Assembly: GCA_964624795.1 (NCBI GenBank)
Contig: CAZUZS010000009.1
Span: 33,952-97,951, forward strand
DNA: 64,000 nucleotides
From: CAZUZS01 sp964624795
GTDB lineage: Bacteria > Calditrichota > Calditrichia > RBG-13-44-9
Direction: 5' to 3'
The translations under genes and the position numbers were made by a program. This document shows, one piece after another, positions 1 to 8,880 of this stretch. The notes beneath the pieces were generated by a model. The model was not told where the DNA came from. It searched no databases and was given only the letters and a program-made list of their open reading frames with translations. Position 1 is the first letter of the stretch; every line of letters begins with the position of its first letter.

Positions 1-572
1 ACGGGATCACGAATAATTTTTGTAAAACCCCGGTTCACCGCCACATTTACCGAGTTTATATCGTTGGTAATATTCGAGATCAGGTCACCTGTTTTATGTT
101 TATGGAAAAAGTTCATGGACTGGTTGATGATTCTTTCGTAAAGCTGCTCGCGCAAATCTCTTACGACCCGTTGCTCCACCCACGTCATTGTATAAAATTC
201 CGTGAACGCAAAAAAATTCTTCAGCAGGAAGGCCAGGATAATAAACATGCAGAGCCATTTCAGGGTCGTAATTGGCTCTCCCTTCGGGATTACCGATTGA
301 ATGTGTTCTTTCATCCAGCTATTTAAATCGAGAACACTTACATCGGTGTCGCGCGATGCGGTGGTAGTGTTTGCCGGCTGCACCTGTTGCTGCGGTGCTT
401 TCTCAAACATTACCGAAACAACCGGGGCGATCAACCACACCGAAAGTGTGCTGGAAATGACAAAGCCAAAGCTACAGATCACCACAATGGTTATTTGTTT
501 GACATACGGCTTGAGATATGAAAGAATTCGAAGATATAAAGACAGGCTCTTTTGTGACAACTTTTTAGACAT
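1..572 (-). CDS. MsbA-like lipid/multidrug ABC exporter, N-terminal part (cut by window edge)
   Basis: This frame stays open to the left edge, so only about 190 N-terminal residues of the membrane domain are present and the ATPase domain lies outside. The start is the ATG at 572-570 (MSKKLSQKS). Hydrophobic helices lie near residues 20-45 and 90-110. The later part has the typical exporter signature around YTMTWVEQRVVRDLREQLYE, followed by FFHKHKTGDLISNITND, a classic coupling-helix region of ABC type-1 exporters. MsbA flips lipid A-core across the inner membrane. Kdo and Lpt genes lie 8 kb away, which agrees with that role. A general multidrug exporter cannot be excluded without the C-terminal half. 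It is divergent from the PAP2 gene. Confidence 0.85.
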   Translation of the reverse strand, partial: MSKKLSQKSLSLYLRILSYLKPYVKQITIVVICSFGFVISSTLSVWLIAPVVSVMFEKAPQQQVQPANTTTASRDTDVSVLDLNSWMKEHIQSVIPKGEPITTLKWLCMFIILAFLLKNFFAFTEFYTMTWVEQRVVRDLREQLYERIINQSMNFFHKHKTGDLISNITNDINSVNVAVNRGFTKIIRDP

Positions 573-851
573 CCTTTTGCTCAACAAGCATTGGATTCCG
601 GTTCAATTACAGCTTTCACAATCCCGTAATCCGAATACCTATTCAAAAACAGTTTATTTTTTTAGAACGCAGTACCTCATTAATCCTTAATAAACGTGGC
701 ATTGTACAAAAAAAACACAAAGAACACAACAACATTAGTTTTGCAGATAAAAACCGCAGCTATATTGAGTTCCAATAAAATTACATCGGTGAACCGGGGC
801 ACCGGTTGCTTTTATTCATATTTTATGTGTATTTTGCTGGAGAAATTATTT
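573..851. other. Intergenic region between divergent genes
   Basis: About 280 AT-rich bases separate the divergent ABC exporter and PAP2 genes, so promoters for both should lie here. I could not assign -35/-10 boxes with confidence. The only clear signal is the GGAGA ribosome-binding site at 839-843 of the PAP2 gene. Confidence 0.4.
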
Positions 852-1766
852 ATGAACTCTGACATAGGTATAATTCCACTAAAACAGGCATGTGAGGGAA
901 ATTTGAACAAATCATCACTTCCACGGCTCCCCCCCTTTTTTTTATGTTTGATTTATTTATTTTATTCAGAACCAATTTTCCCCCAGGTGAATTCGGCAGC
1001 AATGCAGGAAGCGGTTCATCAAGAACACCTATCTATTTTAGTGGAGGATTTAAGCCATTTTCTGAAAACTGGATTAGGAATTGCTGAAGCTCCGTTCGAA
1101 TTCAACGCCTCCAATTGGCGAAGTGCCGGCTTGGCTGTTGGGTCAACCGCTCTGCTCTTTGCTGCCGACAAGACTGTCAGGAAGACGGCGCTTTCCAATC
1201 AAAACGATTTCAATGATCACCTGTTCTATTTCGACCATTTTTATGGGGATGTGTACGAATTGGGCTTCACGGTCGCTCTATATGGCGCCGGCTATGTAAG
1301 CGGCAGAAAGAACATACGAATGATGGGACTTCACTCCATTGAAGCGTTTCTGTACGCAGGCGCGATTTCCAGCGTATTTAAAGTTATTGCAGGGCGGCGG
1401 CGGCCTTACGCGGGTGACCGCAACCTCGTATTCGAACCATTCAATTTCGAGAATGTCTACAATTCACTTCCAAGCGGGCACGCTACCGCCGCGTTCGCGG
1501 TATCCACCATCATGGCAAAATCGGTTGACAACACACGCTGGGATATTTTCTGGTACGGGATTGCCGCCATGACCGGCGCTTCCCGCATCTATCACAACCA
1601 GCACTGGGTTTCGGATGTTTTCTTAGGATCGGTTCTGGGATACAGCGTGGCAAGCTATATCATGAACAGAGAGCAGGATTCATCAGAAAAACATTCCGCG
1701 GTCAGTAAATTCACCATTTCTCCATATTTTGCAATTGGCAGCGCCGGAATACGAATGAGATTTTAA
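852..1766 (+). CDS. PAP2-family membrane-associated phosphatase
   Basis: A 304-residue protein of the PAP2 (type 2 phosphatidic acid phosphatase) superfamily. The three catalytic motifs are complete: KVIAGRRRP at residues 177-185 (KX6RP), PSGH at 207-210, and SR-x5-H-x3-D at 244-255 (S244, R245, H251, D255). A hydrophobic stretch at about 28-44 looks like a signal or anchor, and further hydrophobic helices surround the motifs. Family members remove phosphate from lipid phosphates such as undecaprenyl pyrophosphate, phosphatidate or lipid A; the substrate here is unknown. The ATG at 852 is chosen because GGAGA at 839-843 is 8 bases upstream. An in-frame ATG at 696 lacks such a site and would add 52 unlikely residues. 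Confidence 0.9.
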   Translation: MNSDIGIIPLKQACEGNLNKSSLPRLPPFFLCLIYLFYSEPIFPQVNSAAMQEAVHQEHLSILVEDLSHFLKTGLGIAEAPFEFNASNWRSAGLAVGSTALLFAADKTVRKTALSNQNDFNDHLFYFDHFYGDVYELGFTVALYGAGYVSGRKNIRMMGLHSIEAFLYAGAISSVFKVIAGRRRPYAGDRNLVFEPFNFENVYNSLPSGHATAAFAVSTIMAKSVDNTRWDIFWYGIAAMTGASRIYHNQHWVSDVFLGSVLGYSVASYIMNREQDSSEKHSAVSKFTISPYFAIGSAGIRMRF

Positions 1767-2181
1767 AGCGGGTAACATGCCGTCCCCTAAGGAACTGTGC
1801 TTCGTAGGTGCTTGCTTATGCTTTGGAATTTCCCTCTCTCCAAGACTCGGTTTTGTAAACATTTCTTATCTCACTAAAAATTCATAGTTATCCAGAACAA
1901 GCCAATCCAAGTCCTGTAAGGACGAAATACCTATAGAATTCCGGATCACCTCAAAATCATAAAGTCCCATCGGGACGAAATGTATCAGTAGATGCCAATG
2001 GCAATCCGAACGCGATCGAAAATCGGGCAAGCGGTGTTTCGATACGCCTTTCGCAGGGCTCCGGCCCACTCAACACCCGCCCGTTCCACCAATTTCACGA
2101 CGACGCAGAAAAAATAAACCGTTGCAAAAAAACGTGCAAGGCAATTACTTTATATTGATAAACTTGTAAGGAGAAAAGTCG
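1767..2181. other. Intergenic region holding REP-like hairpins
   Basis: A 415-base gap with no convincing gene. It holds the two REP-like hairpins described separately (1911-1991) and, at its end, the AAGGAG ribosome-binding site (2168-2173) of the peptidase gene. The rest shows nothing I recognise. Confidence 0.5.
1911..1991. repeat. Two REP-like palindromic repeat units
   Basis: Two related units lie 53 bases apart: 1911-1936 and 1964-1991. Each begins with a short hairpin followed by GAAAT and a run ending TA(T)AG/CAGTAG. The first hairpin is GTCCT-gta-AGGAC, the second GTCCC-atc-GGGAC. The stem bases differ but pairing is kept in both (a compensatory change), which suggests the structure matters. 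They resemble short repetitive extragenic palindromes found in many copies in some bacterial genomes. No transposase is nearby. Confidence 0.55.
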
Positions 2182-4260
2182 ATGCACAAACGGACATTCG
2201 CACTTTTGATAGCTGTTCCGATTCTGGCAATTTGGATTTCATTATCCATATTCTTATCATGTACAAAACAGCAGGCAGAGGGAGAAATGAAGATAGGTGT
2301 AAGCAATGCACTCCAACAGCAAACAATTGCGGCCATGACCAAAAAGTTTGGCGATGGCGAACGGCAACGGATTGAGACAGGCATTGCGCAGGTCGCGGCT
2401 CGCTGGCAAACAAAAGACGGCAGTGAACAGGAATTCCGGGATTTTTGCCTGAAATACTACTTTGCCGATCCCGCCGAACGGGATGTGCTGTTCTCGCGTT
2501 TCCAGCGCAATTTGGAATCGCTCTACGGAAATCTCCACCGCATTTCGCGGGATTTCAACTGGGCACTGCAGGTGGATGACGGCCTGGTTCACCCGGTGGA
2601 CTATCTTTTCGCCAATTACAATGCATTTTCCCACACCAGCGACGATCTTTTCAAGACCAAACTGGCGTTTACGGTACTGCTCAATTTTCCTCTTCAAACC
2701 CTGGAAGACAAAAATGCACAGGGAATGAGCTGGAGCCGTGAGAAATGGGCGGAAACGCGTCTTGCGGAAATCTTTTCCGACCGGGTGCCGGCAGAGATTG
2801 CGCAAAAACGCTCCGAGGCTTATGTGGCCGCGGATGACTATATCAACAACTACAACATTTACATGCACAATCTGGTGGACGATAAAGGCGAGCGGCTGTT
2901 TCCGGATGGCTTGAAACTCATCAGCCACTGGGGATTGCGAGACGAATTGAAGGGCCAATATGCTAACCCGGACGGCCTGCCTCGCCAAAAGATGATTGCA
3001 CAGGTGATGGAACGGATCATCAGGCAGAAAATTCCGCAGGTGGTTATCAACAATGAAAAATATGATTGGAATCCATTCACCAATACGGTTTACGAGGCCG
3101 GGACGACCAAAACGGTGCAGGTGAGTGCAGAATCCGAGACCCGCTACCAACACATCTGGGACATTTACCAGGCGGAGCGGCTGATCGATCCCTACTTCCC
3201 GCAGGCGCCCTCGCTGGTGGACCGCCGTTTCAAGATTAGCCGCGAACTGCCAGAGAGCGATGTGGAGGCGCTGCTCAAGGAAATCCTTACCGCGCCGGTG
3301 CTGAAAGATATGGCGGCACTCATCCAAAAACGGTTGGACCGTCCGCTGCAGCCGTTCGATATCTGGTACAACGGGTTTAAAGCGCGCTCCGATTTCGATG
3401 AGGCAAAACTGGACCGGATTGTGGGCAATAAATATCCCACTGTCAAAGCATTCCAGCAAGATGTACCAAATATTTTGCAGAGCCTGGGATTCACCGCGCA
3501 AAAAGCGCGATTCCTGGCCGATCACATTCAGGTTGACCCTTCGCGCGGTGCGGGGCATGCATCCGGCGCAGAAATGCGGGAGGACCAGGCGCACCTGCGA
3601 ACCCGAATTCCGAAGGGCGGCATGAAATACAAAGGATTCAATATTGCCATTCACGAGATGGGACATAATGTGGAACAGGTATTTTCACTGAATGAAATGG
3701 ACTACTATACACTAAACGGCGTACCCAATACCGCTTTTACCGAGGCATTCGCGTTTGTTTTCCAGTCCCGTGATCTGGATGTTTTGGGTATAAAAGGCAG
3801 CCTGCGCGAAAAGGATGACCTGCGGGCACTGGATGATATGTGGAACACCTTTGAGATTTCCGGGGTGGCGCTCACCGATATGTATATCTGGCGATGGATG
3901 TATGCGCATCCGGAGGCCAATCCGCAGCAACTGCACCAGGCAATGCTGGAAACCGCCAAACAGGTATGGAACGATTATTTTGCGCAGGTTCTCGGCCAGA
4001 GGGATCAGGATTTACTGGCAATTTATTCCCACATTGTGGACGGCGCCATGTATACCCCGGATTATCCGATGGGATTCATTATTTCCTTCCAGATTGAACA
4101 GTATTTGAAAAGCCACCAGTTGGCAACCGAGATGGAAAGAATGTGCCGATTGGGACGCCTCTCGCCGCAAGTGTGGATGCAGCAGGCGGTGGGCGAAAAA
4201 GTATCTGCGAAACCACTTATTGAGGCCGCCAACCGGGCAGCCAAAAGCATGGGTAGTTGA
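2182..4260 (+). CDS. Membrane-anchored HExxH zinc metallopeptidase (gluzincin type)
   Basis: A 692-residue protein with one N-terminal hydrophobic segment (about 7-26) ending in Cys27. The lipobox is weak (IFLSC), so it may be a lipoprotein or a signal-anchored protein exposed to the periplasm. The zinc site is HEMGH at 491-495, followed 30 residues after the first His by a Glu (NTAFTEAFAF, E521). This arrangement is like the HExxH-E gluzincins, such as M3 oligopeptidases, where the second Glu is the third zinc ligand. The rest is mostly helical by eye and I do not recognise a named family. AAGGAG at 2168-2173 supports the ATG at 2182. It stands alone, convergent with the next gene. Confidence 0.75.
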   Translation: MHKRTFALLIAVPILAIWISLSIFLSCTKQQAEGEMKIGVSNALQQQTIAAMTKKFGDGERQRIETGIAQVAARWQTKDGSEQEFRDFCLKYYFADPAERDVLFSRFQRNLESLYGNLHRISRDFNWALQVDDGLVHPVDYLFANYNAFSHTSDDLFKTKLAFTVLLNFPLQTLEDKNAQGMSWSREKWAETRLAEIFSDRVPAEIAQKRSEAYVAADDYINNYNIYMHNLVDDKGERLFPDGLKLISHWGLRDELKGQYANPDGLPRQKMIAQVMERIIRQKIPQVVINNEKYDWNPFTNTVYEAGTTKTVQVSAESETRYQHIWDIYQAERLIDPYFPQAPSLVDRRFKISRELPESDVEALLKEILTAPVLKDMAALIQKRLDRPLQPFDIWYNGFKARSDFDEAKLDRIVGNKYPTVKAFQQDVPNILQSLGFTAQKARFLADHIQVDPSRGAGHASGAEMREDQAHLRTRIPKGGMKYKGFNIAIHEMGHNVEQVFSLNEMDYYTLNGVPNTAFTEAFAFVFQSRDLDVLGIKGSLREKDDLRALDDMWNTFEISGVALTDMYIWRWMYAHPEANPQQLHQAMLETAKQVWNDYFAQVLGQRDQDLLAIYSHIVDGAMYTPDYPMGFIISFQIEQYLKSHQLATEMERMCRLGRLSPQVWMQQAVGEKVSAKPLIEAANRAAKSMGS

Positions 4261-4273
4261 TTCTATCTCAGTA

Positions 4274-4314
4274 GGGAGTCCACCTGCAATTTGGATTCCC
4301 GACAGTAATTTTTT
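4274..4314 (+). terminator. Possible terminator after the HEMGH peptidase
   Basis: An inverted repeat of 9 bases (4274-4282 with 4292-4300, one G-U pair) is followed by a short T run at 4309-4314. The 8-base gap before the T run makes it a weak candidate. It lies between two convergent genes. Confidence 0.35.
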
Positions 4315-5758
4315 ATCGAATCAATGCCATTCGGTTGGTAATAGCAGCATCTCCGGCTTCCATCCGGTAAAAATAGATGCCGGAAGGTACTGCGATTTCA
4401 TTTGCATCCGTGCCATTCCATATCACTGAATGCGAACCGGCGTATTCAAAATCACTCACCAGTATTTTTACTTCCTGCCCCAAAAGGCTGAATACTTTCA
4501 CTGTTACATCCGCGGCTTTCGGCAGGGAATAACGTATTTCGGTCTGCGGATTGAACGGATTGGGGAAATTTTGTTCGAGCCTAAATCCCTGCGGGAGTGA
4601 CTTTTTCCCGGATTTTATCGCCGTCATAAAAAAGAACGGAAAAGTCTTCGCCAGCGGCCCGCCATAAGCACCCATATCGTTCCTCAGACCGCCAAGCGAA
4701 GGTCGCAAGGCAAAACCCGGATTTGCAGAATCTTCTGGATCGTTATAAATGGCAGCCGTATCGCCAGAGTCAACGCATGGCGAGCCGGGCGTAAGGTAGT
4801 AGTTGGAATCGGCGAATGCCGGATTGAGATCGATATTCCCGTCACCATTAAAACCGCCTTCAATATCACAATAGCTGAAATTAACGGCGCCCCCAATCCT
4901 GGCAATGGGATCGCCATTGCTCTGGGAATTTCCCCAGATGATATTATTCCGCCCTTCCACCGCTGTCGACCACACCATCATCGCCCCGCCGCGACCACCA
5001 TAGGCGCCTGTTCCGATGGACGAGTTTCCCACAATCGTGTTGTTCTCGATGATCTTCGGCGCCGGGCCGTTGCTGTAAACCCAGATGCCGGAACCGCCAT
5101 AATCCTCACCACCGCTATTATTGATAATCACATTATTTTTGATGATACCGCCCGAAAAATTAAGAACAATTGCCGCGCCATATCGTCCCCGGTTGGACAT
5201 AATCACATTGTTAAAAATCCGGGGATTGCCGTCGCCGCAGCGAATGGCGCCACCGCCAGCGCTGGTGACCCCGCTCCGGTTTATCGCCTCGTTATTCATA
5301 ATCAGGTTGTTTTTTATGGTAGGAGAGGCTAACTCGATCAGTATGCCGCCGCCTTCCCGGTAGAATCCGCCAATGTGAATATCCGGCCAGCGGGTGCCGG
5401 TGCCGCCGGTCAGGGTAAATCCTTCCAGGACTGCGCTGGAATCTTCACCGGATATGAACAATACACAACTGGCGGTGTCGGGATATGCCGGTGTGCTGCC
5501 ATTTATTACAGTGGCGGTGATGTGCAATGCATCATGATCCACCGCAAACCAACTGGCGACGACCATATTTTTCCCCCGGAAATTGATGTTCTCCGGGTAA
5601 CTTCCATCGGCGACAAGAACGGTGTCGCCGTCCACGGCCTGGTTAATCGCTTCCTGAATTGTCCGGAAATCGGCCGGAACCTGGATTGTGGAAGCAGATG
5701 ACATACTAAATATATTCAGAGCAAACAACACGATGATACTTGCAATTCTATTCAACAT
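4313..5758 (-). CDS. Secreted parallel beta-helix protein with FlgD-like C-terminal sorting domain
   Basis: A 481-residue secreted protein. A signal peptide of about 22 residues (ending SMSSAST) is followed by the opening typical of right-handed beta-helix repeat proteins: IQVPADFRTIQEAINQA and VADGSYPENINF. The middle is rich in asparagine ladder-like turns (NNLIMNN, NNVIMSN, NNVIINN), typical of pectin-lyase folds. The last 90 residues hold NFPNPFNP and a FlgD-like Ig fold (SGIYFYRME), the usual C-terminal domain of type IX-type secreted proteins in FCB bacteria. Such proteins are exported and often surface attached. The substrate, if any, is unknown. Confidence 0.85.
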   Translation of the reverse strand: MLNRIASIIVLFALNIFSMSSASTIQVPADFRTIQEAINQAVDGDTVLVADGSYPENINFRGKNMVVASWFAVDHDALHITATVINGSTPAYPDTASCVLFISGEDSSAVLEGFTLTGGTGTRWPDIHIGGFYREGGGILIELASPTIKNNLIMNNEAINRSGVTSAGGGAIRCGDGNPRIFNNVIMSNRGRYGAAIVLNFSGGIIKNNVIINNSGGEDYGGSGIWVYSNGPAPKIIENNTIVGNSSIGTGAYGGRGGAMMVWSTAVEGRNNIIWGNSQSNGDPIARIGGAVNFSYCDIEGGFNGDGNIDLNPAFADSNYYLTPGSPCVDSGDTAAIYNDPEDSANPGFALRPSLGGLRNDMGAYGGPLAKTFPFFFMTAIKSGKKSLPQGFRLEQNFPNPFNPQTEIRYSLPKAADVTVKVFSLLGQEVKILVSDFEYAGSHSVIWNGTDANEIAVPSGIYFYRMEAGDAAITNRMALIR

Positions 5759-5897
5759 GACGCCTCCTGTATTGATAATATGGTAATTGAAAAAATTATA
5801 TTGCCCTGAAGGGCTCGCCAGTTCTTATCCCTAAATATTCGCGGTTATGGATGACCGGCTAACCTTGACTAAACAGAAAAAACAATAAAATGAAGTG

Positions 5898-5935
5898 TTC
5901 GGTGTGGGTCGGTAAAAGCCTTCCGTAACACCGAA
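5898..5935 (-). terminator. Putative terminator of the sigma factor gene
   Basis: TTCGGTGT (5898-5905) pairs perfectly with ACACCGAA (5928-5935), just past the sigma factor stop codon. Read on the minus strand the stem is followed by a T-rich stretch (positions 5890 down to 5877). The loop is long at 22 bases. Confidence 0.45.
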
Positions 5936-5941
5936 AAGGCA

Positions 5942-6850
5942 TTAATTGTTAAAATTGAATATTTCCCTGAATTCAGGATCGTCCAGCATCGCTGTAAGCG
6001 AGTGAACAAAATCGGGCGGAGTTTGGAATGGATGATCCCGGAAGAGTTGACGGTGTTTGGATTCGAAGAAATTGTCTGCCTGACGATATTTTTCCCCAAC
6101 CACCTGTCCAATCTTGTGGACGTAGTTTTTGCTGAACAGCAGCCGTTCGGGAACCACCACGCCTTCGTCGATAAGCGCCCTGGTCTTTTTGGTGCAATGG
6201 CAGGGATTGATTTTTTTAACAAGACCGCATTTGTGATCCATAAAATTGCGTATATCCTGGCGGGCACGGGACAATTTCTTGCGGAAATTAACGCGACTCA
6301 CTTTGAGTATCTCCGCTCCGATTTTATCAGTAACATTCAGAACTTCCCCAAGAATAAAAATCAGCCGCTGCTCACGGTCAAGGCAGAGCAGCATTCCGAA
6401 CATGCAGCCGATTTTTGTTTCCTCGACAACCAAACTGACATCAACCGGCAAACTCGCCCGGTCCGGAATTTCCATGTCGGCGGTGTCATCAATGCTTCTT
6501 CCATATTGCGAAAAGGAACGGTAAAATTTCTCGTATTTTCGGGTTTTCATATTGATTACGTGGTTGGCGGTAATGCGGTAAACCCAGGTTCGAAAACTGC
6601 TTCTCTTTTTGAATGTTGATAGCTTAGTGATGACCTTGATCAGGATTTCCTGGGTCACATCCTTCGCATCCTGCGGATTCCAGACCATTCGCAACGCGAT
6701 ATTGTAAATCCAGGCCTGGTGTCGATAAATAAGCTCCTCCAGTGCTTTGCGGCTGCCTTGCACAGCCCTATCCACTAATATTTCATCGCTGGAATCGGTG
6801 AGATATTTTTCGGCAAACGGATTTATTATTTCACTGCTTTGGATTCTCAT
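5942..6850 (-). CDS. ECF-like RNA polymerase sigma factor with C-terminal cysteine-containing extension
   Basis: A 302-residue sigma-70 family protein, longer than the usual ECF factor of about 190 residues. Region 2 is clear at about 25-105, including DAKDVTQEILIKVITKL and FRTWVYRITANHVIN. Region 4 follows at about 150-205 and looks diverged (LDREQRLIFILGEVLNVTD), though the end, NFRKKLSRARQDI, is typical. It continues with a conserved-looking motif, CGLVKKINPCHC (C208, C217, C219), then about 80 further residues. The Cys cluster could bind metal and act as a built-in regulator. No separate anti-sigma gene is adjacent. Targets are unknown. Confidence 0.85.
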   Translation of the reverse strand: MRIQSSEIINPFAEKYLTDSSDEILVDRAVQGSRKALEELIYRHQAWIYNIALRMVWNPQDAKDVTQEILIKVITKLSTFKKRSSFRTWVYRITANHVINMKTRKYEKFYRSFSQYGRSIDDTADMEIPDRASLPVDVSLVVEETKIGCMFGMLLCLDREQRLIFILGEVLNVTDKIGAEILKVSRVNFRKKLSRARQDIRNFMDHKCGLVKKINPCHCTKKTRALIDEGVVVPERLLFSKNYVHKIGQVVGEKYRQADNFFESKHRQLFRDHPFQTPPDFVHSLTAMLDDPEFREIFNFNN

Positions 6851-7329
6851 TTTATGCTGCCCATGCGCTTTGGGTTGAAGATCAACTGTTTCCAGGTCTA
6901 CTCGTCTGCACTAAGATACCGCATATTTTCATAAAAAGTTTAGTTTCGCTATTATCTTAGACAGTAGTAAACCGGGAGTGTGACAACATTAAACCACGTT
7001 TCAGCAGACAGGAGATCTTGCAGTTTCCGGTTCTCCAACTGATGGTTGAACAAATTACCGGGAAGCCAGAATCGAAACCAGCTTCATGCAGCGTAAACTT
7101 CAGGCTGAACAGCCTGCTTATCCACAGACCAATTCAGCGTTTGAGCACTTCCAGCCGTGAACCCATGGAATAGAGATTTGAAGCACAAGGCAGAAACCTT
7201 CACCAAAAGCAGTAGTTTTAATGTTCTGGTATTTGACATGCAGTGCAATAAGAGATTATCGCTTGAGTTGCCTGTCAAGATTTGGTAGATTTAATGTCTT
7301 TATTTTTCTACAAACGGAGGACAGTGGAA
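6851..7329. other. Intergenic region between divergent sigma factor and phosphofructokinase genes
   Basis: A 479-base gap. A TTGACA at 7233-7238 followed at about 17 bases by TTATCG could be a weak promoter for the kinase gene. The ribosome-binding site ACGGAGG is at 7314-7320. No ORF here looks real: the 64-codon minus-strand frame at 7084-7278 has no recognisable features. Confidence 0.4.
7314..7320 (+). promoter_or_regulatory. Ribosome-binding site that sets the pfk start
   Basis: ACGGAGG lies 9 bases before the ATG at 7330. This makes that ATG the start rather than the in-frame ATG at 7282, which would place the site inside the gene. Confidence 0.8.
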
Positions 7330-8730
7330 ATGACAATTGCGCCAAAGAATATGGCAGTTATGGTCGGCGGAGGACCCGCCCCTGGTATCAACAGCGTCAT
7401 TAGCGCGGCGACTATTCGCGCTATCCTGGAAGGTGTGGAAGTTATTGGAATCCAGGATGGTTTCAAATGGATAATGCGTGGCGATATTTCGCACACAAAA
7501 CGGCTTACAATCGAGAATGTCAGCCGCATCCATTTTCGCGGTGGTTCCTACATTGGAATTGCGCGCGACAATCCAACAAAAGATAAAAAGTATCTCGAAA
7601 ATGTTGTTACATCTTTGCTCCGGCTGAATGTGGACAAGCTGATTACGATTGGCGGAGATGATACCGCTTATAGCGCCATGAGGGTGGACGAATTGGCAGC
7701 CGAACGCATCAGGGTGGTTCATGTGCCAAAAACTATCGATAACGATCTGGATTTGCCGCATGGCTTGTGCACCTTCGGTTTCCAGACCGCCCGTCACCTG
7801 GGAGTGAACATCGTCAAGAACCTGATGGTGGATGCGCAAACCACCTCCCGCTGGTATTTTGTAGTCTCCATGGGGCGTAAAGCGGGTCACCTGGCAATGG
7901 GAATCGGGAAAGCGGCAGGTGCCACGCTCTCGCTTATTCCGGAGGAATTCCCGGAGCCCCGAATCCGGTTGAGCAAACTCGTGGACATCCTGGTTGGCGC
8001 CATCATCAAACGGCTCAGTTACGGCCGCCCGGATGGCATTGTTGTCATGGCGGAAGGGCTTGTGGAGCGCCTCGATCCGCAGGATCTGGAGGTTCTCCTG
8101 AACATCGAGCGCGATGCGCACAACAACATCCGGCTTGCTGAGGTCAATTTCGGCGAAATCCTGAAATACCATGTGCAGGAGGAGCTGAAAAAGTTCGGAA
8201 TTAAAACAACCATTGTGGCAAAAAATATCGGCTACGAACTGCGCTGCGCGGATCCTATTCCGTTTGATATGGAATACACCCGCGACCTTGGCTATTGCGC
8301 CGCACAATTTCTCCTGGATGGCGGAAATGAAGCCATGATTTCCATTCAGGAAGGTCGGTTTGTGCCGATGTATTTTACCGATATGCTGGATCCACAAACA
8401 AATCGCACCAAAGTCCGAATGGTAGATACCAATTCCGAATACTACCAGATTGCGCGTCGCTACATGCTACGACTCACCAAAGAGGATTTTGAGGATCCTC
8501 ATGAGTTGGCGAAATACGCAGCCACTGCCGGGATCAGCCTGGATGATTTTAAGAAACGTTTTTACTACATCGCCGAATCCGATGTGTGGACCATGCCGGA
8601 TTTGAACCCGGCGAAATTTCCGAAAAACAACAAAAAGACGGTCGCGGAATTAAAGGAACCTATTCCGGTGGGTGCAGAACAAGCAGAACCGGAAGAAAAG
8701 GGCAAACCGAAAAATAACAACAAAAAATAG
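7330..8730 (+). CDS. 6-phosphofructokinase, probably pyrophosphate-dependent
   Basis: A 466-residue member of the phosphofructokinase A superfamily, which phosphorylates fructose 6-phosphate in glycolysis. The N-terminal GGGPAPGINSVI (13-24) is the nucleotide/phosphate loop. Two diagnostic positions are readable: GGDDT at 108-112 and PKTIDND at 133-139. Bacterial ATP enzymes usually have Gly at the second Asp and at the Lys (GGDGS, PGTIDND). Asp plus Lys at these sites is characteristic of the PPi-dependent enzymes, whose reaction is reversible. MGRKAGHLA is the substrate motif. About 25 C-terminal residues are Lys/Asn/Glu-rich and look disordered. It is a single-gene unit with two terminators behind it. 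Confidence 0.88.
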   Translation: MTIAPKNMAVMVGGGPAPGINSVISAATIRAILEGVEVIGIQDGFKWIMRGDISHTKRLTIENVSRIHFRGGSYIGIARDNPTKDKKYLENVVTSLLRLNVDKLITIGGDDTAYSAMRVDELAAERIRVVHVPKTIDNDLDLPHGLCTFGFQTARHLGVNIVKNLMVDAQTTSRWYFVVSMGRKAGHLAMGIGKAAGATLSLIPEEFPEPRIRLSKLVDILVGAIIKRLSYGRPDGIVVMAEGLVERLDPQDLEVLLNIERDAHNNIRLAEVNFGEILKYHVQEELKKFGIKTTIVAKNIGYELRCADPIPFDMEYTRDLGYCAAQFLLDGGNEAMISIQEGRFVPMYFTDMLDPQTNRTKVRMVDTNSEYYQIARRYMLRLTKEDFEDPHELAKYAATAGISLDDFKKRFYYIAESDVWTMPDLNPAKFPKNNKKTVAELKEPIPVGAEQAEPEEKGKPKNNNKK

Positions 8731-8732
8731 TT

Positions 8733-8765
8733 TACCGGACAGCAACCGGATTGTCCGGTATTTTG
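8733..8765 (+). terminator. First of two tandem terminators after pfk
   Basis: TACCGGACA (8733-8741) pairs perfectly with TGTCCGGTA (8752-8760), 9 base pairs with a 10-base loop, followed directly by TTTT. Confidence 0.65.
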
Positions 8766-8779
8766 CAATTCTTTAAAAG

Positions 8780-8805
8780 GGGCGATCGACGAATCGCCCT
8801 TTTTT
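8780..8805. terminator. Strong, possibly bidirectional terminator between pfk and lptB
   Basis: GGGCGAT (8780-8786) pairs with ATCGCCC (8793-8799) with a 6-base loop and a T run at 8800-8805 on the plus strand. On the minus strand the stem is followed by CTTTTAAAG, so it may also end the kds-lpt operon, whose last gene stops at 8881. Confidence 0.75.
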
Positions 8806-8880
8806 ATGGGATTGTGGATTCTTTGGATTTTGATGGATTATCTTCTGAATGGAAGGCTCCGCCACCAATCCGTGCTGGAT

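Noticed and set aside
2257..3666. A 469-codon minus-strand open frame
   Set aside because: It is antisense to the HEMGH peptidase gene, whose motifs, start signal and signal segment are convincing.
7084..7278. A small gene on the minus strand between the sigma factor and kinase genes
   Set aside because: No ribosome-binding site, no motif, and ordinary intergenic composition.
7300..8397. A 365-codon minus-strand open frame
   Set aside because: It lies opposite the phosphofructokinase gene and has no recognisable motif.
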